A stretch of DNA of 64,000 bases. Origin: Corynebacterium halotolerans YIM 70093 = DSM 44683. GTDB lineage: Bacteria; Actinomycetota; Actinomycetes; Mycobacteriales; Mycobacteriaceae. Under the pieces are notes generated by a model. It ran no database searches. It was given only the letters and a program-made list of their open reading frames with translations, and was not told the origin of the DNA. Positions within the stretch are counted from its first letter, which is position 1, and every line of letters begins with the position of its first letter. A program made the position numbers and the translations under genes. Shown piece by piece: positions 33,924 through 43,698 of the stretch. Where the stretch lies: NCBI RefSeq assembly GCF_000341345.1, contig NC_020302.1, forward strand, positions 2,026,075 through 2,090,074, written 5' to 3'.

Positions 33924-35360
33924 CTAGCTGCCCAGTTCGGTGAGGATCTCGGCCGCCAGCAGGGTCACGCTGCCCGCGCCCATGGTGAGCACGACGTCAC
34001 CCGGGCGCGCGAGCCGCGCCACGGCGGTCGGGGCGGCGGAGAAGTCCGGCTCGTAGGCGACCTCGCAGGTCATGGCGTCGGTGATGATGCGGGAGGTCAC
34101 CCCCTCCACCGGTTGTTCGCGGGCGCCGTAGATCTCCAGGACCACGGCGGCGTCGGCGAGCGAGAGCGCGGCGGCGAACTCCCCGGCGAACTCGATGGTG
34201 CGCGAGTACAGGTGCGGCTGGAAGACGACGAGCACCCGGCCCTGCCCCTCGGCCTCGACCATCTCGCGGGCGGCGCGCAGGACCGCGGTGACCTCGGTCG
34301 GGTGGTGGGCGTAGTCGTCGAAGACGCGCACCCCGGCGAACTCACCGGCCTCGACCGTGCCGCGGTACTCGAAGCGGCGGCGCACGCCCGAGAAATCGCT
34401 GAGTCCCTCGACGAGCTTGTCCAGCTCTCCCCCGGCCAGCCGGCCGGCGACCAGGGCGGCGGCGCCGTTGAGCACCATGTGCGCGCCCGGGGTCTGGAGC
34501 GTGGCGGTGACCTCGCGGTCGTCGATACGCATCCTCGCCCGCGAACCGGCCTCGGAGACGGTGATGTCGAGGATCTCGGCGGCGACGGGGATGTCCGGGT
34601 GCGCGGCGGCCGCGGCGGTGGTGCCGTAGCCGAGGACGTTGACACCGCGCTGCGCGACGCGCTCGCCCAGGGCGGCGGCGTGCCCGTCGTCGAGACAGAC
34701 GATCAGGTGGCCGTCATCGCTGAGACGGTCGGCGAAGTCGTCGAAGACGGCGAAGTAGGCCTCGGCGGTGCCGAAGTGGTCGAGATGATCGGGCTCGATG
34801 TTGGTGACCACCGCGATGTCGGGGCGGTAGCGCAGCAGCGAGGCGTCCGACTCGTCGGCCTCGGCGACGAAGGCGTCGCCCGTGCCGTGGTGGGCGTTGG
34901 TGCCCGCCCGGTTGAGCTGGCCGCCGATGGCGAAGCTGGGATCCAGGCCCGCGGACTGCAGGGCGGCCACGGCCATGGAGGTGGTGGAGGTCTTGCCGTG
35001 GGTGCCGGCGATGAGCACCTGGCGGTGCCCGACCATCAGCTCGGCGAGCAGGTCGGAACGCCGGATGACGGGGATGCCGTGCTCGCGCGCGGCGAGCAGC
35101 TCCGGGTTGTCCTGCGGGATCGCGGCGAAGGAGGTGACGACGACCGTCGGCAGCCCGCCGGAGATCGACAGGTTCCCGGCGGCGTGGCCGACGGCGATCT
35201 CCGCACCCATCGCGCGCAGGGCCAGCACGGGGCGGGAATCCTTGACGTCGGAACCGGAGACGACCGCTCCGCGGGAGAGCAGGATGCGGGCCACCCCCGA
35301 CATGCCGGCACCGCCGATGCCGATGAGATGGACGCGGGAGAGGTCGACGGATTCGGTCAC
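33924..35360 (-). CDS. murC: UDP-N-acetylmuramate-L-alanine ligase
   Basis: 478 residues. N-terminal Rossmann [13 protein letters not shown] (about 13-25), ATP loop [13 protein letters not shown] (about 112-124), central [10 protein letters not shown], and the ligase C-domain [15 protein letters not shown]. Adds the first residue of the stem peptide in the cytoplasm. GTG start. 38 nt separate it from murG. Confidence 0.96.
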   Translation of the reverse strand: MTESVDLSRVHLIGIGGAGMSGVARILLSRGAVVSGSDVKDSRPVLALRAMGAEIAVGHAAGNLSISGGLPTVVVTSFAAIPQDNPELLAAREHGIPVIRRSDLLAELMVGHRQVLIAGTHGKTSTTSMAVAALQSAGLDPSFAIGGQLNRAGTNAHHGTGDAFVAEADESDASLLRYRPDIAVVTNIEPDHLDHFGTAEAYFAVFDDFADRLSDDGHLIVCLDDGHAAALGERVAQRGVNVLGYGTTAAAAAHPDIPVAAEILDITVSEAGSRARMRIDDREVTATLQTPGAHMVLNGAAALVAGRLAGGELDKLVEGLSDFSGVRRRFEYRGTVEAGEFAGVRVFDDYAHHPTEVTAVLRAAREMVEAEGQGRVLVVFQPHLYSRTIEFAGEFAAALSLADAAVVLEIYGAREQPVEGVTSRIITDAMTCEVAYEPDFSAAPTAVARLARPGDVVLTMGAGSVTLLAAEILTELGS

Positions 35361-35398
35361 GGAGGTGCTCCTGGATGGTCGGGGTGGGGAAAGGGGAA

Positions 35399-36499
35399 TC
35401 AGAACATGGCCGCGACGACGCGGTCGGCCAGCTGCTCGGAGACATCGCCGGTGCTGCTGCGGGTGGCGGCCGAACGCATCTTCCGCAGCTGCTCCTCGTC
35501 ACCGAGGATCTCGTTGACCTGCTCGACGAGCAGCTGCGGGGTCAGGGCGGAATCGTCGACCAGGCGGGCGGCGCCCTCCTCGACGACCTGGCGGGCGTTG
35601 CGGCCCTGCTCGCCGTTGCCGTGCGGCAGCGGCACGTAGACCGCCGGTACCCCGGCGGCGGTGACCTCCGCGACGGTCATCGCGCCGGAGCGGCAGACGA
35701 TCATGTCGGCCACGGTCAGGGCCCCGGACATGTCGTGGATGTAGGGCATGGTGACGTAGAAGTCGTCCACCGTGGCCGGCGGATCGTTCTTCGCCCCGTA
35801 GGCGTGGAGGATCTGGTAGCCGGCCTCGATGAGCTGCGGGACGGCCTCCTCCACCGCGCGGTTGATGCTCGCCGCGCCCTGGGATCCGCCGGTGACCAGC
35901 AGGGTGCGCCGGTCGTCGGCCAGCCCGAACTCCTCGCGGGCGTACGCGACGGCGTTGCCGTCCCGGTCCTCGCCCAGGCCCGGCCGCACCGGGATCCCGA
36001 CGACCTCCCCGGGCATGCCGGATCCGGCGACGGCGTTGAGGCCGGTGCCGCCCAGTCTGACGCCGAGCTTGTTGGCCATGCCGGCCAGGGCGTTGGTCTC
36101 CAGCACGAAGAACGGGATGTTCAGGGTGCGGGCGGCGATGTAGGCGGGGGCGGCGACGTAGCCGCCGGTACCGAACAGCACCTGCGCGCCGACGTCCTTC
36201 AGGACGCGGCGGGCCTGGAGGACGGCCTTGACCACCCGGAAGGGGAGCTTGAACAGATCGGCGCTGACCTTGCGCGGAACCGGGACCGGATCGATCATCC
36301 GCAGGTCGAACCCGCGGCCGGGGACGAGGTCGCTCTCGAGGCCCCGGGAGGTGCCGAGTGCGGTCACGGTGGCGTTGTGCCGGCGCCTGAGGGCCTCGCC
36401 GACCGCCAGAGCAGGCTCGATGTGGCCGGCGGTGCCACCTCCGGCGATCACGATGCTGGGGCCGGAGTCTGGGTTGTTACCCGGTCCGGTTGCGTCCAC
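35399..36499 (-). CDS. murG: Lipid II synthase (GlcNAc transferase) MurG
   Basis: 366 residues, GT-B fold. [20 protein letters not shown] binds lipid I near residues 18-37; [15 protein letters not shown] and [15 protein letters not shown] are family motifs, and [22 protein letters not shown] binds UDP-GlcNAc. It converts lipid I to lipid II at the inner membrane face. GTG start 3 nt after the ftsW stop. Confidence 0.96.
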   Translation of the reverse strand: MDATGPGNNPDSGPSIVIAGGGTAGHIEPALAVGEALRRRHNATVTALGTSRGLESDLVPGRGFDLRMIDPVPVPRKVSADLFKLPFRVVKAVLQARRVLKDVGAQVLFGTGGYVAAPAYIAARTLNIPFFVLETNALAGMANKLGVRLGGTGLNAVAGSGMPGEVVGIPVRPGLGEDRDGNAVAYAREEFGLADDRRTLLVTGGSQGAASINRAVEEAVPQLIEAGYQILHAYGAKNDPPATVDDFYVTMPYIHDMSGALTVADMIVCRSGAMTVAEVTAAGVPAVYVPLPHGNGEQGRNARQVVEEGAARLVDDSALTPQLLVEQVNEILGDEEQLRKMRSAATRSSTGDVSEQLADRVVAAMF

Positions 36500-36502
36500 G
36501 GT

Positions 36503-38011
36503 CTATCGTCTCCTCTCCTGGTCACGGCGCGGGTGCTGGCGCGTTCTGCCGCGCGGGGACGGCGCAGGGGCGCCGCGTTGATCCTCCCTGACGCTACCAG
36601 CGGCCCCCTGCGTGGGACGACGGCGACGCCCGGTCACCGGATCGCCGAAGCGCTCGGTGGCCCGGCGCGGGACCTGGTTCCGGCTGCGGCGGCGCGGGGC
36701 GTCGGGATCGCCGTCCCCCGGGCGGGGTTCGCCGATGAAGAAGAGCCGGTCGAACAGGGGCCGGCCGTAGGACTGGACCGCGGAGACGGCCTCCGGTTCG
36801 TGGCGGGCGGCGGAGGCCAGCAGGCCCATCGAGCCGAGGGTGATGATGGCGGAGGTACCGCCGGCGGAGATCATCGGCAGCTGGATGCCGGTGACGGGCA
36901 GCACGCCGACGACGTAGCCGATGTTGATGAATGCCTGGGAGACCACGCCGGCGGTCAGGGTGGCGGCCATCAGGGACTGGAACTGGTCCCGGGCGCGCAG
37001 CGCGGTGCGCAGGCCGAAGTAGCCGAGTGCGCCGAACAGGCCGATGACCAGTGCCCCGCCCCACAGGCCGAGCTCCTCGCCGATGACGGCGAAGATGAAG
37101 TCGTTCTTGGCCTCCGGCAGGTAGAACCACTTGGCCCGCGACTGGCCGAGCCCGACGCCGGCGGCGGAGCCGTCCGCCAGGGAGAGGAAGCCCTGGTAGG
37201 ACTGGAACGCCGTGCCCTGGGTGTCCTCGAAGCGGCCGAACAGCGCGTCGAAGTAGACGTGGAAACGGTTGGAGCGGAAGCCCCCGGAGAAGAAGACGTA
37301 GGCCAGCCCCAGCGCCGCGAAGATCCCGGCGCCGATGAGCCACCGGATGTCCACGCCGGCGAAGAGGAGGGTGAACACGACGACGATCGCGAAGGACACG
37401 GCCATGCCCAGGTCGCCCTCGGCGGCGATGAGCAGGATCATCGCCACCGCGATGATCATGTAGACGATGAAGGGACTGCGGATGTTGTTGCTGGTGTGGC
37501 GTTTGTCCGCCAGGAAGCTCGCGCCCCAGATGGCGATGGTGACCTTGGCGATCTCGGAGGGCTGCAGGCGCAGCGGGCCGAGGACGATCCAGGACTGGGA
37601 GCCGACCGACTCACGGCCCGTGCCGATGCCCGGGATGAGCACCGCGACCAGGAGGATCAGGGTGATCACGAGCAGCCAGGGCGCGATTCTGCGGACCACG
37701 CCGGGTCTGATCTTCAGGGCGAACCAGAAGGCCACGAGGCCGATGCCGACCATCACTCCCTGGTGGAGGGCCTGGCTCCACACGGTGTTGCCCTCGATGA
37801 CCGACCAGGTCATCGACGAGGACATGACCATGACGATGCCGATGCCGGTGAGCAGGAAGACCACCGAGCGGATCATCAGGTAGTCGAAGCCGGGGTGGGC
37901 GTCCATCCGGCGGTGGAGGGAGGCGTGGGCGGAGGCGACGCGGCCCCACAGGCCGGAGGGACGCTGTGGGGCGGGCTGGGGTGGACGGGCCGGTCGTTCC
38001 TGGGTGGACAT
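36503..38011 (-). CDS. ftsW: SEDS peptidoglycan polymerase FtsW
   Basis: 502 residues, about ten helices. SEDS motifs: WIVLGPLRLQPSEIAKVTIAIWGA, AEGDLGMAVSF, and the C-terminal VGVLPVTGIQLPMISAGGTS. Septal glycan polymerase that pairs with FtsI. The N-terminus is a Pro/Arg-rich cytoplasmic extension (STQERPARPPQPAPQRP) and the C-terminus a long basic tail (about 420-502), both longer than in E. coli, typical of this group. Confidence 0.95.
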   Translation of the reverse strand: MSTQERPARPPQPAPQRPSGLWGRVASAHASLHRRMDAHPGFDYLMIRSVVFLLTGIGIVMVMSSSMTWSVIEGNTVWSQALHQGVMVGIGLVAFWFALKIRPGVVRRIAPWLLVITLILLVAVLIPGIGTGRESVGSQSWIVLGPLRLQPSEIAKVTIAIWGASFLADKRHTSNNIRSPFIVYMIIAVAMILLIAAEGDLGMAVSFAIVVVFTLLFAGVDIRWLIGAGIFAALGLAYVFFSGGFRSNRFHVYFDALFGRFEDTQGTAFQSYQGFLSLADGSAAGVGLGQSRAKWFYLPEAKNDFIFAVIGEELGLWGGALVIGLFGALGYFGLRTALRARDQFQSLMAATLTAGVVSQAFINIGYVVGVLPVTGIQLPMISAGGTSAIITLGSMGLLASAARHEPEAVSAVQSYGRPLFDRLFFIGEPRPGDGDPDAPRRRSRNQVPRRATERFGDPVTGRRRRPTQGAAGSVREDQRGAPAPSPRGRTRQHPRRDQERRR

Positions 38012-38017
38012 GGTGGC

Positions 38018-39433
38018 TCAGGCCTCCTGGGAGATGCGGTGGGCTGCCTCGGTGAACAGGTCGCCGCGCTGCGCCATGCCGGTGTACATGTCCAGCGACG
38101 CCGCGGCGGGGGCGAGCAGGACGGTGTCGCCGGGTACCGCGGTCGACGCCGCGTGGGTCACCAGATCGGCCATGGCGGCGGCCGGGTCGGTGGAGTCGGT
38201 GAGGTGCACGGGCACCCCGGGGGCCAGGTCGGCCACGGCGTCGGCGATGATCTGACGGTCGACGCCGAGGAGTTCGACGGCCTTGAGGCGGTGGGCGTGC
38301 GCGGCGATCAGCGAGCGGATGTCGGCGCCCTTGAGCTGGCCGCCGGCGATCCAGATGACGGAGTCCAGGCCGGTCAGCGCGGCGTCGGCGGCGTGCGGGT
38401 TGGTCGCCTTGGAGTTGTCGATCCAGTCCACCCCGTCCGCCCGGAGGACGGTCGCACCGCGGTGGCCGGCGACCTGGAAGCCGCGCAGGGCCGTCTCGAT
38501 CGCCGCGGGACGCACGCCCCGGGCGCGGGCGACGGCCGCGGCGGCCAGGGCGTCGAGAATGCCGGCCGGGCCGGGCGGCTGGATGCCCTCGACCGGGCCG
38601 AGATCCACCGGCTCGTCCCCGGCGTGGTCGATCAGCCGGCCGTCGACGACGCCGAACTGTCCGGGGCGCGGTTCGTTCAGGGTGAAGCCGATGAGGTGGC
38701 GGGGATTGATGCGGCGGGCCTCGATGAGCACGCGCTCGTCGTCGACGCCGGCGACGGCGACCGGGCCGGTGAGCACCTTGGCCTTGGCGGCGGCGTAGCC
38801 GGCGAAGCTGCCGTGCCAGTCGATGTGGTCGTCGGCGAGGTTGAGCAGCACGCCGACGTCCGGGGTCAGCTGGTTCGACCAGTGCAGCTGGAAGCTGGAC
38901 AGTTCGGCGACGAGGACGTCGACGCGCACGGGGTCGACGAGGGCGTCGGCCACGGCCACGCCGATATTGCCCACCGGCTCGGCCCGCAGGCCGGTCTCCC
39001 TCCCCGACTCGGCCATCATGGCGGCGAGCATGGCGGTGGTGGTGGTCTTGCCGTTGGTGCCGGTGACCACCAGCCAGGTGCGCGGCTCGCCGAAGACCCC
39101 GGCGCGGTCGAGGCGGTAGGCCAGCTCGACGTCGCCGAGGACCTCGCGATGGGCGAAGGCGGCGTCGACGAGCAGCGGGGAGTCGGGCCGCCAGCCGGGT
39201 GAGGTGACCACCTTGTCGAAGAGCATGAGGTGGTCACGGGCCTCGGCCACGGTCATGCCGGTGGCCCTCCCGCCGGTGGCGGCGACCGCCTTCGTCAGTG
39301 CCTCAGCGTTGTCGTCGGCGATGGTGGTGTCGACGCCGAGGTCGGTGAGCAGACGCGCGCAGCCGGTTCCGGAGACCCCTGCCCCGGCGACCAGCACGCG
39401 GCCGGTGATGACGGTGGAGACCCCGGCGCGCAT
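38018..39433 (-). CDS. murD: UDP-N-acetylmuramoylalanine-D-glutamate ligase
   Basis: 471 residues. Rossmann VLVAGAGVSGTGCARLL, ATP loop VVTGTNGKTTTTAMLAAM, IDNSKATNPHAADAAL and a C-terminal ATP-binding fold (VLLAPAAASLDMYTGMAQRGDLF). Adds D-Glu to UDP-MurNAc-L-Ala. The ATG at 39433 overlaps the mraY stop (TGATG). The frame is open into mraY, but the family N-terminus fixes the start. Confidence 0.95.
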   Translation of the reverse strand: MRAGVSTVITGRVLVAGAGVSGTGCARLLTDLGVDTTIADDNAEALTKAVAATGGRATGMTVAEARDHLMLFDKVVTSPGWRPDSPLLVDAAFAHREVLGDVELAYRLDRAGVFGEPRTWLVVTGTNGKTTTTAMLAAMMAESGRETGLRAEPVGNIGVAVADALVDPVRVDVLVAELSSFQLHWSNQLTPDVGVLLNLADDHIDWHGSFAGYAAAKAKVLTGPVAVAGVDDERVLIEARRINPRHLIGFTLNEPRPGQFGVVDGRLIDHAGDEPVDLGPVEGIQPPGPAGILDALAAAAVARARGVRPAAIETALRGFQVAGHRGATVLRADGVDWIDNSKATNPHAADAALTGLDSVIWIAGGQLKGADIRSLIAAHAHRLKAVELLGVDRQIIADAVADLAPGVPVHLTDSTDPAAAMADLVTHAASTAVPGDTVLLAPAAASLDMYTGMAQRGDLFTEAAHRISQEA

Positions 39434-40539
39434 CACAGGCTCACCCCCGTCGCGGTGAGCCACTCGCCGTAGAAGATGGACACACCCAGCATCACGGCCA
39501 TGGCGGCGATCAGCCAGAAGCGGATGACCACGGTGGTCTCGGCCCAGCCGCCGTTCTCGAAGTGGTGGTGGAAGGGCGCCATGCGGAACACGCGCTTGCC
39601 GGTGGTCTTGAAGAAGGCCACCTGGATGACCACGGAGGCGGCCTCGATGACGAACAGGGCGCCGATGATGATCATCAGCAGCTCGGTGCGCGAGGCGACG
39701 GACAGGCCGGCGACCAGGCCACCGAGGGCCAGGGAGCCGGTGTCGCCCATGAAGATCTTGGCCGGGGCGGCGTTCCACCACAGGAAGCCGAGGCTGGCGC
39801 CGAGGCCCGCCACGGCGAGCACCGCCAGGTCGAGCGGGTCGCGCACCGAGTAGCAGCCCGGCTCCACGTTCACGGTGCAGGAGTTGCGGAACTGCCAGAA
39901 GGTGATGATGGTGTAGGCGCCCATGACCAGGGCGGTGGCACCGGCGGCCAGGCCGTCGAGCCCGTCGGTGAGGTTGACGGCGTTCGACCAGGCGGAGACC
40001 AGGATGTAGATGAACACCAGGAAGATGATGATGCCGAGGATGCCGCCGCCGAGGGCGAGGTCCATGGTGTCTATGTCGCGGATGAACGACAGGTTCGTCG
40101 AACCCGGGGTCAGGCCCTGCTCGTCGGGGAACTGCAGGATCAGGATGCCGAAGGCGACGGCCAGGACGAGCTGCCCGACGAGCTTGGCGGTCTTGTTCAG
40201 CCCCAGGTTGCGGGCCTTGAACAACTTGATGAAGTCGTCGGCGAAGCCGAGGGCACCCAGGCCGAGGGTCAGGCCGAGGACCAGCAGGCCGGAGACGGTG
40301 AAGCCACCGACCCCGGCGGCCATGCCGTAGACGCCGCAGACGACGTAGGCGACGGTGATGCCGACGATGATGGCGATGCCGCCCATCGTCGGGGTGCCGC
40401 GTTTGCGCAGGTGGGACTTCGGGCCGTCCTCCCGGATCTCCTGGCCGATGCCCTCGGAGGAGAACCACCGGATGAGCAGCGGGGTGGTGAAGATGGCGAC
40501 GAGGAAGCTGACGATTCCTGCGATGATGATCTGGGTCAC
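39433..40539 (-). CDS. mraY: Phospho-MurNAc-pentapeptide transferase MraY
   Basis: 368 residues, about ten helices. Active-site motifs: [22 protein letters not shown] (Asp pair), [12 protein letters not shown], and the cytoplasmic loop histidines [16 protein letters not shown]. It forms lipid I from UDP-MurNAc-pentapeptide and the lipid carrier. GTG start; 73 nt from murF. Confidence 0.96.
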   Translation of the reverse strand: MTQIIIAGIVSFLVAIFTTPLLIRWFSSEGIGQEIREDGPKSHLRKRGTPTMGGIAIIVGITVAYVVCGVYGMAAGVGGFTVSGLLVLGLTLGLGALGFADDFIKLFKARNLGLNKTAKLVGQLVLAVAFGILILQFPDEQGLTPGSTNLSFIRDIDTMDLALGGGILGIIIFLVFIYILVSAWSNAVNLTDGLDGLAAGATALVMGAYTIITFWQFRNSCTVNVEPGCYSVRDPLDLAVLAVAGLGASLGFLWWNAAPAKIFMGDTGSLALGGLVAGLSVASRTELLMIIIGALFVIEAASVVIQVAFFKTTGKRVFRMAPFHHHFENGGWAETTVVIRFWLIAAMAVMLGVSIFYGEWLTATGVSL

Positions 40540-40612
40540 TTCTTTACGTCCTGCTCTCCGTGCTTCCTGAGCTGTCTCGTGCGTGCGCTGTCATGATGTC
40601 CCCACCCTTCCG

Positions 40613-42157
40613 TCACCGCCGGCCCCGGTCGGGGTCGGTGTCGAGGAGGGCCTCCGCCACCCGCCACAGCCCCTGCGCGTTGGAGGCCTTGACGAGGACG
40701 ACGTCCCCGGGCGGTGCGGTGGTCCCGGCGTGGCCGGTGGACAGGATTGCGTCGACGAGGCGCACGGCGGCGTCCACGTCGGTGGCGATCTCCGTAGTTA
40801 TACCCCGCTTCGCGGCCTCGGTGGCCATGGCGCGGCAGTTGTCCCCCTCACCGACGACCACGAGGTGGTCGATGTGGTGGCGGTCGAGGTCCTCGCCGAC
40901 CACGCGGTGGGACTCGAGCGCGTCGTCGCCGAGCTCGCTCATCTCGCCGAGGACGGCGATCGAGCGCGCCTCGGTCCGGGCGGAGGCGGTGTAGGCCAGG
41001 GCGGCGATGCCGGCTCGCATGGAGTCCGGGTTGGCGTTGTAGGCGTCGTTGATCACGGTCAGCCCGTCGGCGCGGGTGCGCACGTCCATGCGGTGGGCCG
41101 AGGTGTTCTCGTGTCCGCCGAGTCCGGCGGCGACCTGCCCGAGGCTCAGCCCCGACTCGACGCCGACGGCGGCGGCGGCCAGCGCGTTGGAGACCTGGTG
41201 GGCGCCGAAGACCTGCAGGCGCACCGGCACCGGCCGCCGCCCCGGGGCGTGCAGGGTGAACGAGGCGCGGGCGACGTCGTCGAGGCGTACGTCGGTGGCG
41301 TAGTAGTCCGCCCCCGGGGCCGGCGGGGTGGCCGCGGAATAGGTGACGACCTTCGCGGTGGTGCGGGCGGCCATGGCGGCGACGAAGGGGTCGTCGGCGT
41401 TGAGCACGGCCACTCCCCCGTCTCCGCTGTCACTGGCGGCCGGCAGCGCCTCGACGAGCTCCCCCTTGGCCTGCGCGATGTTCTCCCGCGAGCCGAACTC
41501 ACCGAGATGGGCGGTGCCCACGTTGAGGACGACGCCGATGCGCGGCGGGGCGATCGTCGCCAGGTGGGCGATGTGCCCGATGCCGCGTGCGGACAGCTCG
41601 GAGACGAGGTGGCGGGTGTCGCCGTCGCAGCGCAGCGCGGTGTAGGGGTGGCCGAGCTCGTTGTTGAAGGAACCGGGCGGGGCGACGGTCTCGCCGGCCG
41701 TGCGCAGCACCGAGGCGATGAGATCCTTGGTCGAGGTCTTGCCCGCCGAGCCGGTCACCCCCACCACGGTCAGGCCGTTGTCCCGGACCAGGCGGATGGT
41801 GACGGCGCGGGCGAGCGCCGAGAGCGCGCCGACGACCGCGGCGGCGGAGCCGTCCGCGTCGTGGGCCCAGATGTCGGCGTTGTCGCCCGTGTGGCGGCCG
41901 CGATCGGGCGTGACGACGATCGCGGGCACCCCGACGGGCCGCGCGGCGAGCACCGCCACCGCGCCCTGCGCCACGGCGGTCTCCGCGTAGTCGTGCCCGT
42001 CGACGCGCGCGCCCGGCAGGGCGACGAACAGCCCGCCCGGGGCGACCTTGCGGGAGTCGAACTCCGCGAAGCCGGTCACCTGCACCTGCGGGTCGTCCAC
42101 GTGGTCGAGGGTGCCGCCGGTGATCTCGGCGATCTCGGCGAGGGTCAAGGGGATCAT
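40613..42157 (-). CDS. murF: UDP-MurNAc-tripeptide D-Ala-D-Ala ligase
   Basis: 514 residues. ATP loop VVGVTGSAGKTSTKDLIASVL (about 131-151), FNNELGHPYTALR, NDAYNANPDSMRAGIAAL and DVVLVKASNAQGLWRVAEALL. It completes the cytoplasmic UDP-MurNAc-pentapeptide. The ATG overlaps the murE stop by 4 nt. Confidence 0.96.
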   Translation of the reverse strand: MIPLTLAEIAEITGGTLDHVDDPQVQVTGFAEFDSRKVAPGGLFVALPGARVDGHDYAETAVAQGAVAVLAARPVGVPAIVVTPDRGRHTGDNADIWAHDADGSAAAVVGALSALARAVTIRLVRDNGLTVVGVTGSAGKTSTKDLIASVLRTAGETVAPPGSFNNELGHPYTALRCDGDTRHLVSELSARGIGHIAHLATIAPPRIGVVLNVGTAHLGEFGSRENIAQAKGELVEALPAASDSGDGGVAVLNADDPFVAAMAARTTAKVVTYSAATPPAPGADYYATDVRLDDVARASFTLHAPGRRPVPVRLQVFGAHQVSNALAAAAVGVESGLSLGQVAAGLGGHENTSAHRMDVRTRADGLTVINDAYNANPDSMRAGIAALAYTASARTEARSIAVLGEMSELGDDALESHRVVGEDLDRHHIDHLVVVGEGDNCRAMATEAAKRGITTEIATDVDAAVRLVDAILSTGHAGTTAPPGDVVLVKASNAQGLWRVAEALLDTDPDRGRR

Positions 42158-43674
42158 GCCTGCTCCTTCCCCTGGCGAGCGTGCTCCGCCAGGGCCCGGC
42201 GGACCTCCTCGCGGTCGTCGAAGTGGTGGTCGACCCCGGCGATGAGCTGGCCGACCTCGTGGCCCTTACCGGCGACGACGACACCGTCGCCGGCCCGTGC
42301 CCACCCGATGAGCGCGTCGATCGCCCGCGCGCGGTCGCCGATCTCGCGGACCTCCGCGCCGGTGGTCTCCGCGGTGGCACGTGCGCCCTCGAGCACCGCG
42401 GCGCGGATGGTGGCCGGGTCCTCGCTGCGGGGGTTGTCGTCGGTGATGATGACCAGATCCGCCCGCTGGGCGGCCTCGGAGCCCATGACGGGGCGCTTGG
42501 ATGGGTCGCGGTCACCGCCGGCGCCGACGACGACGCCCAGGCGCCCGCTGATCTGGCCGCGCAGGGTCTCCAGCACGGCGGCGACGGCCGCGGGCTTGTG
42601 GGCGTAGTCGACCACGGCGAGGAAATCCTGGCCGGCGTCGATGCGCTCCATGCGCCCGGGCACGGCGACCTCGGCGATTCCCTTCGCGAAGGCGTCCACG
42701 TCCGCCCCGGCGGCCCACGCCATGGCGGTCGCCAGTGCGGCGTTGGCGATGTTGAAGTCGCCCGGCAGCGGCAGATCCACCTCGAGGGTCTGCTCCGGCA
42801 GCTCGACGCTCAGGCGCTGGGCGCCGGTGGCGTCCTGACCGGTCTGGCGGGCGCGCACGGTCGCGGTCCGGCCCCCACGGGTGGAGACGGTGACCGCCTC
42901 CCCGGCGACCTCGGCCATGCGGGTGCCCCACTCGTCGTCGACGCAGACGACCCGGTGGCGGGCGGCCACCGGTGAGTCGGGGCGGAAGAACAGCGCCTTG
43001 GCGGCGAAGTAGTCCTCCATCGTCGGGTGGAAGTCCAGGTGGTCCTGGGAGAGGTTGGTGAAGCCGGCGACGTCGAAGTCGGTGCCGGTGACCCGGCCGA
43101 GCTCCAGGGCGTGGGAGGAGACCTCCATGACCACGTGCGTGACACCCACGGCGCGCATGCGGGCGAACAGGGCCTGCAGGGTCGGCGCCTCCGGGGTGGT
43201 GAGCCTGGTGGGCACCGGCTCACCGTTGATGCGGGTGCCGGTGGTGCCGATCAGCCCGACCCGGTGGCCTGCGGCCAGGAGCCCGACCTCCAGCAGATAG
43301 CTGGTGGTGGTCTTGCCGGAGGTGCCCGTGACCCCGATGACGGTCATCCCGCGGGAGGGGTGGCCGTGGATCTCCGCGGCGACCGCACCGAGGACCGCGC
43401 GGACGTCATCGACCACGAGGACGGGGCGGGCCTCCCCCGCCGCCTCGAGGATCTCCAGGCCCGCCTCGTCGGTGAGGACCGCGGCGGCCGGGGTGCCGGC
43501 CGCGAAGACGGCGCCGTGGGTGCGGGTGCCGGGCACGGCGGCGAAGAGTGCGCCGGGCTCGCACGTGCTGGAGTCCAGCCCGATCGAGGCGACGGTCGGA
43601 TCGGTGGCGTCGGGGTCGGTGTGGACGAGGCGGGCTCCCGCCAGGTCGGCCAGGTGGGTGAGCGTGGGGGCCAC
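42154..43674 (-). CDS. murE: UDP-MurNAc-dipeptide-meso-diaminopimelate ligase
   Basis: 506 residues. ATP loop VIGVTGTSGKTTTSYLLE (about 111-128), FTNLSQDHLDFHPTMEDYF, ITDDNPRSEDP (the DNPR motif diagnostic of meso-DAP rather than lysine addition) and a C-terminal DDREEVRRAL. Adds meso-diaminopimelate to UDP-MurNAc-L-Ala-D-Glu; the cross-linked wall of corynebacteria uses mDAP. ATG start, 24 nt past ftsI. Confidence 0.96.
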   Translation of the reverse strand: MAPTLTHLADLAGARLVHTDPDATDPTVASIGLDSSTCEPGALFAAVPGTRTHGAVFAAGTPAAAVLTDEAGLEILEAAGEARPVLVVDDVRAVLGAVAAEIHGHPSRGMTVIGVTGTSGKTTTSYLLEVGLLAAGHRVGLIGTTGTRINGEPVPTRLTTPEAPTLQALFARMRAVGVTHVVMEVSSHALELGRVTGTDFDVAGFTNLSQDHLDFHPTMEDYFAAKALFFRPDSPVAARHRVVCVDDEWGTRMAEVAGEAVTVSTRGGRTATVRARQTGQDATGAQRLSVELPEQTLEVDLPLPGDFNIANAALATAMAWAAGADVDAFAKGIAEVAVPGRMERIDAGQDFLAVVDYAHKPAAVAAVLETLRGQISGRLGVVVGAGGDRDPSKRPVMGSEAAQRADLVIITDDNPRSEDPATIRAAVLEGARATAETTGAEVREIGDRARAIDALIGWARAGDGVVVAGKGHEVGQLIAGVDHHFDDREEVRRALAEHARQGKEQA

Positions 43675-43698
43675 GGTCTTCCTCCTCCGGTAGTCGGT

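Noticed and set aside
35375..39202. A long plus-strand ORF opposite murG, ftsW and murD
   Set aside because: Shadow reading of the dcw genes.
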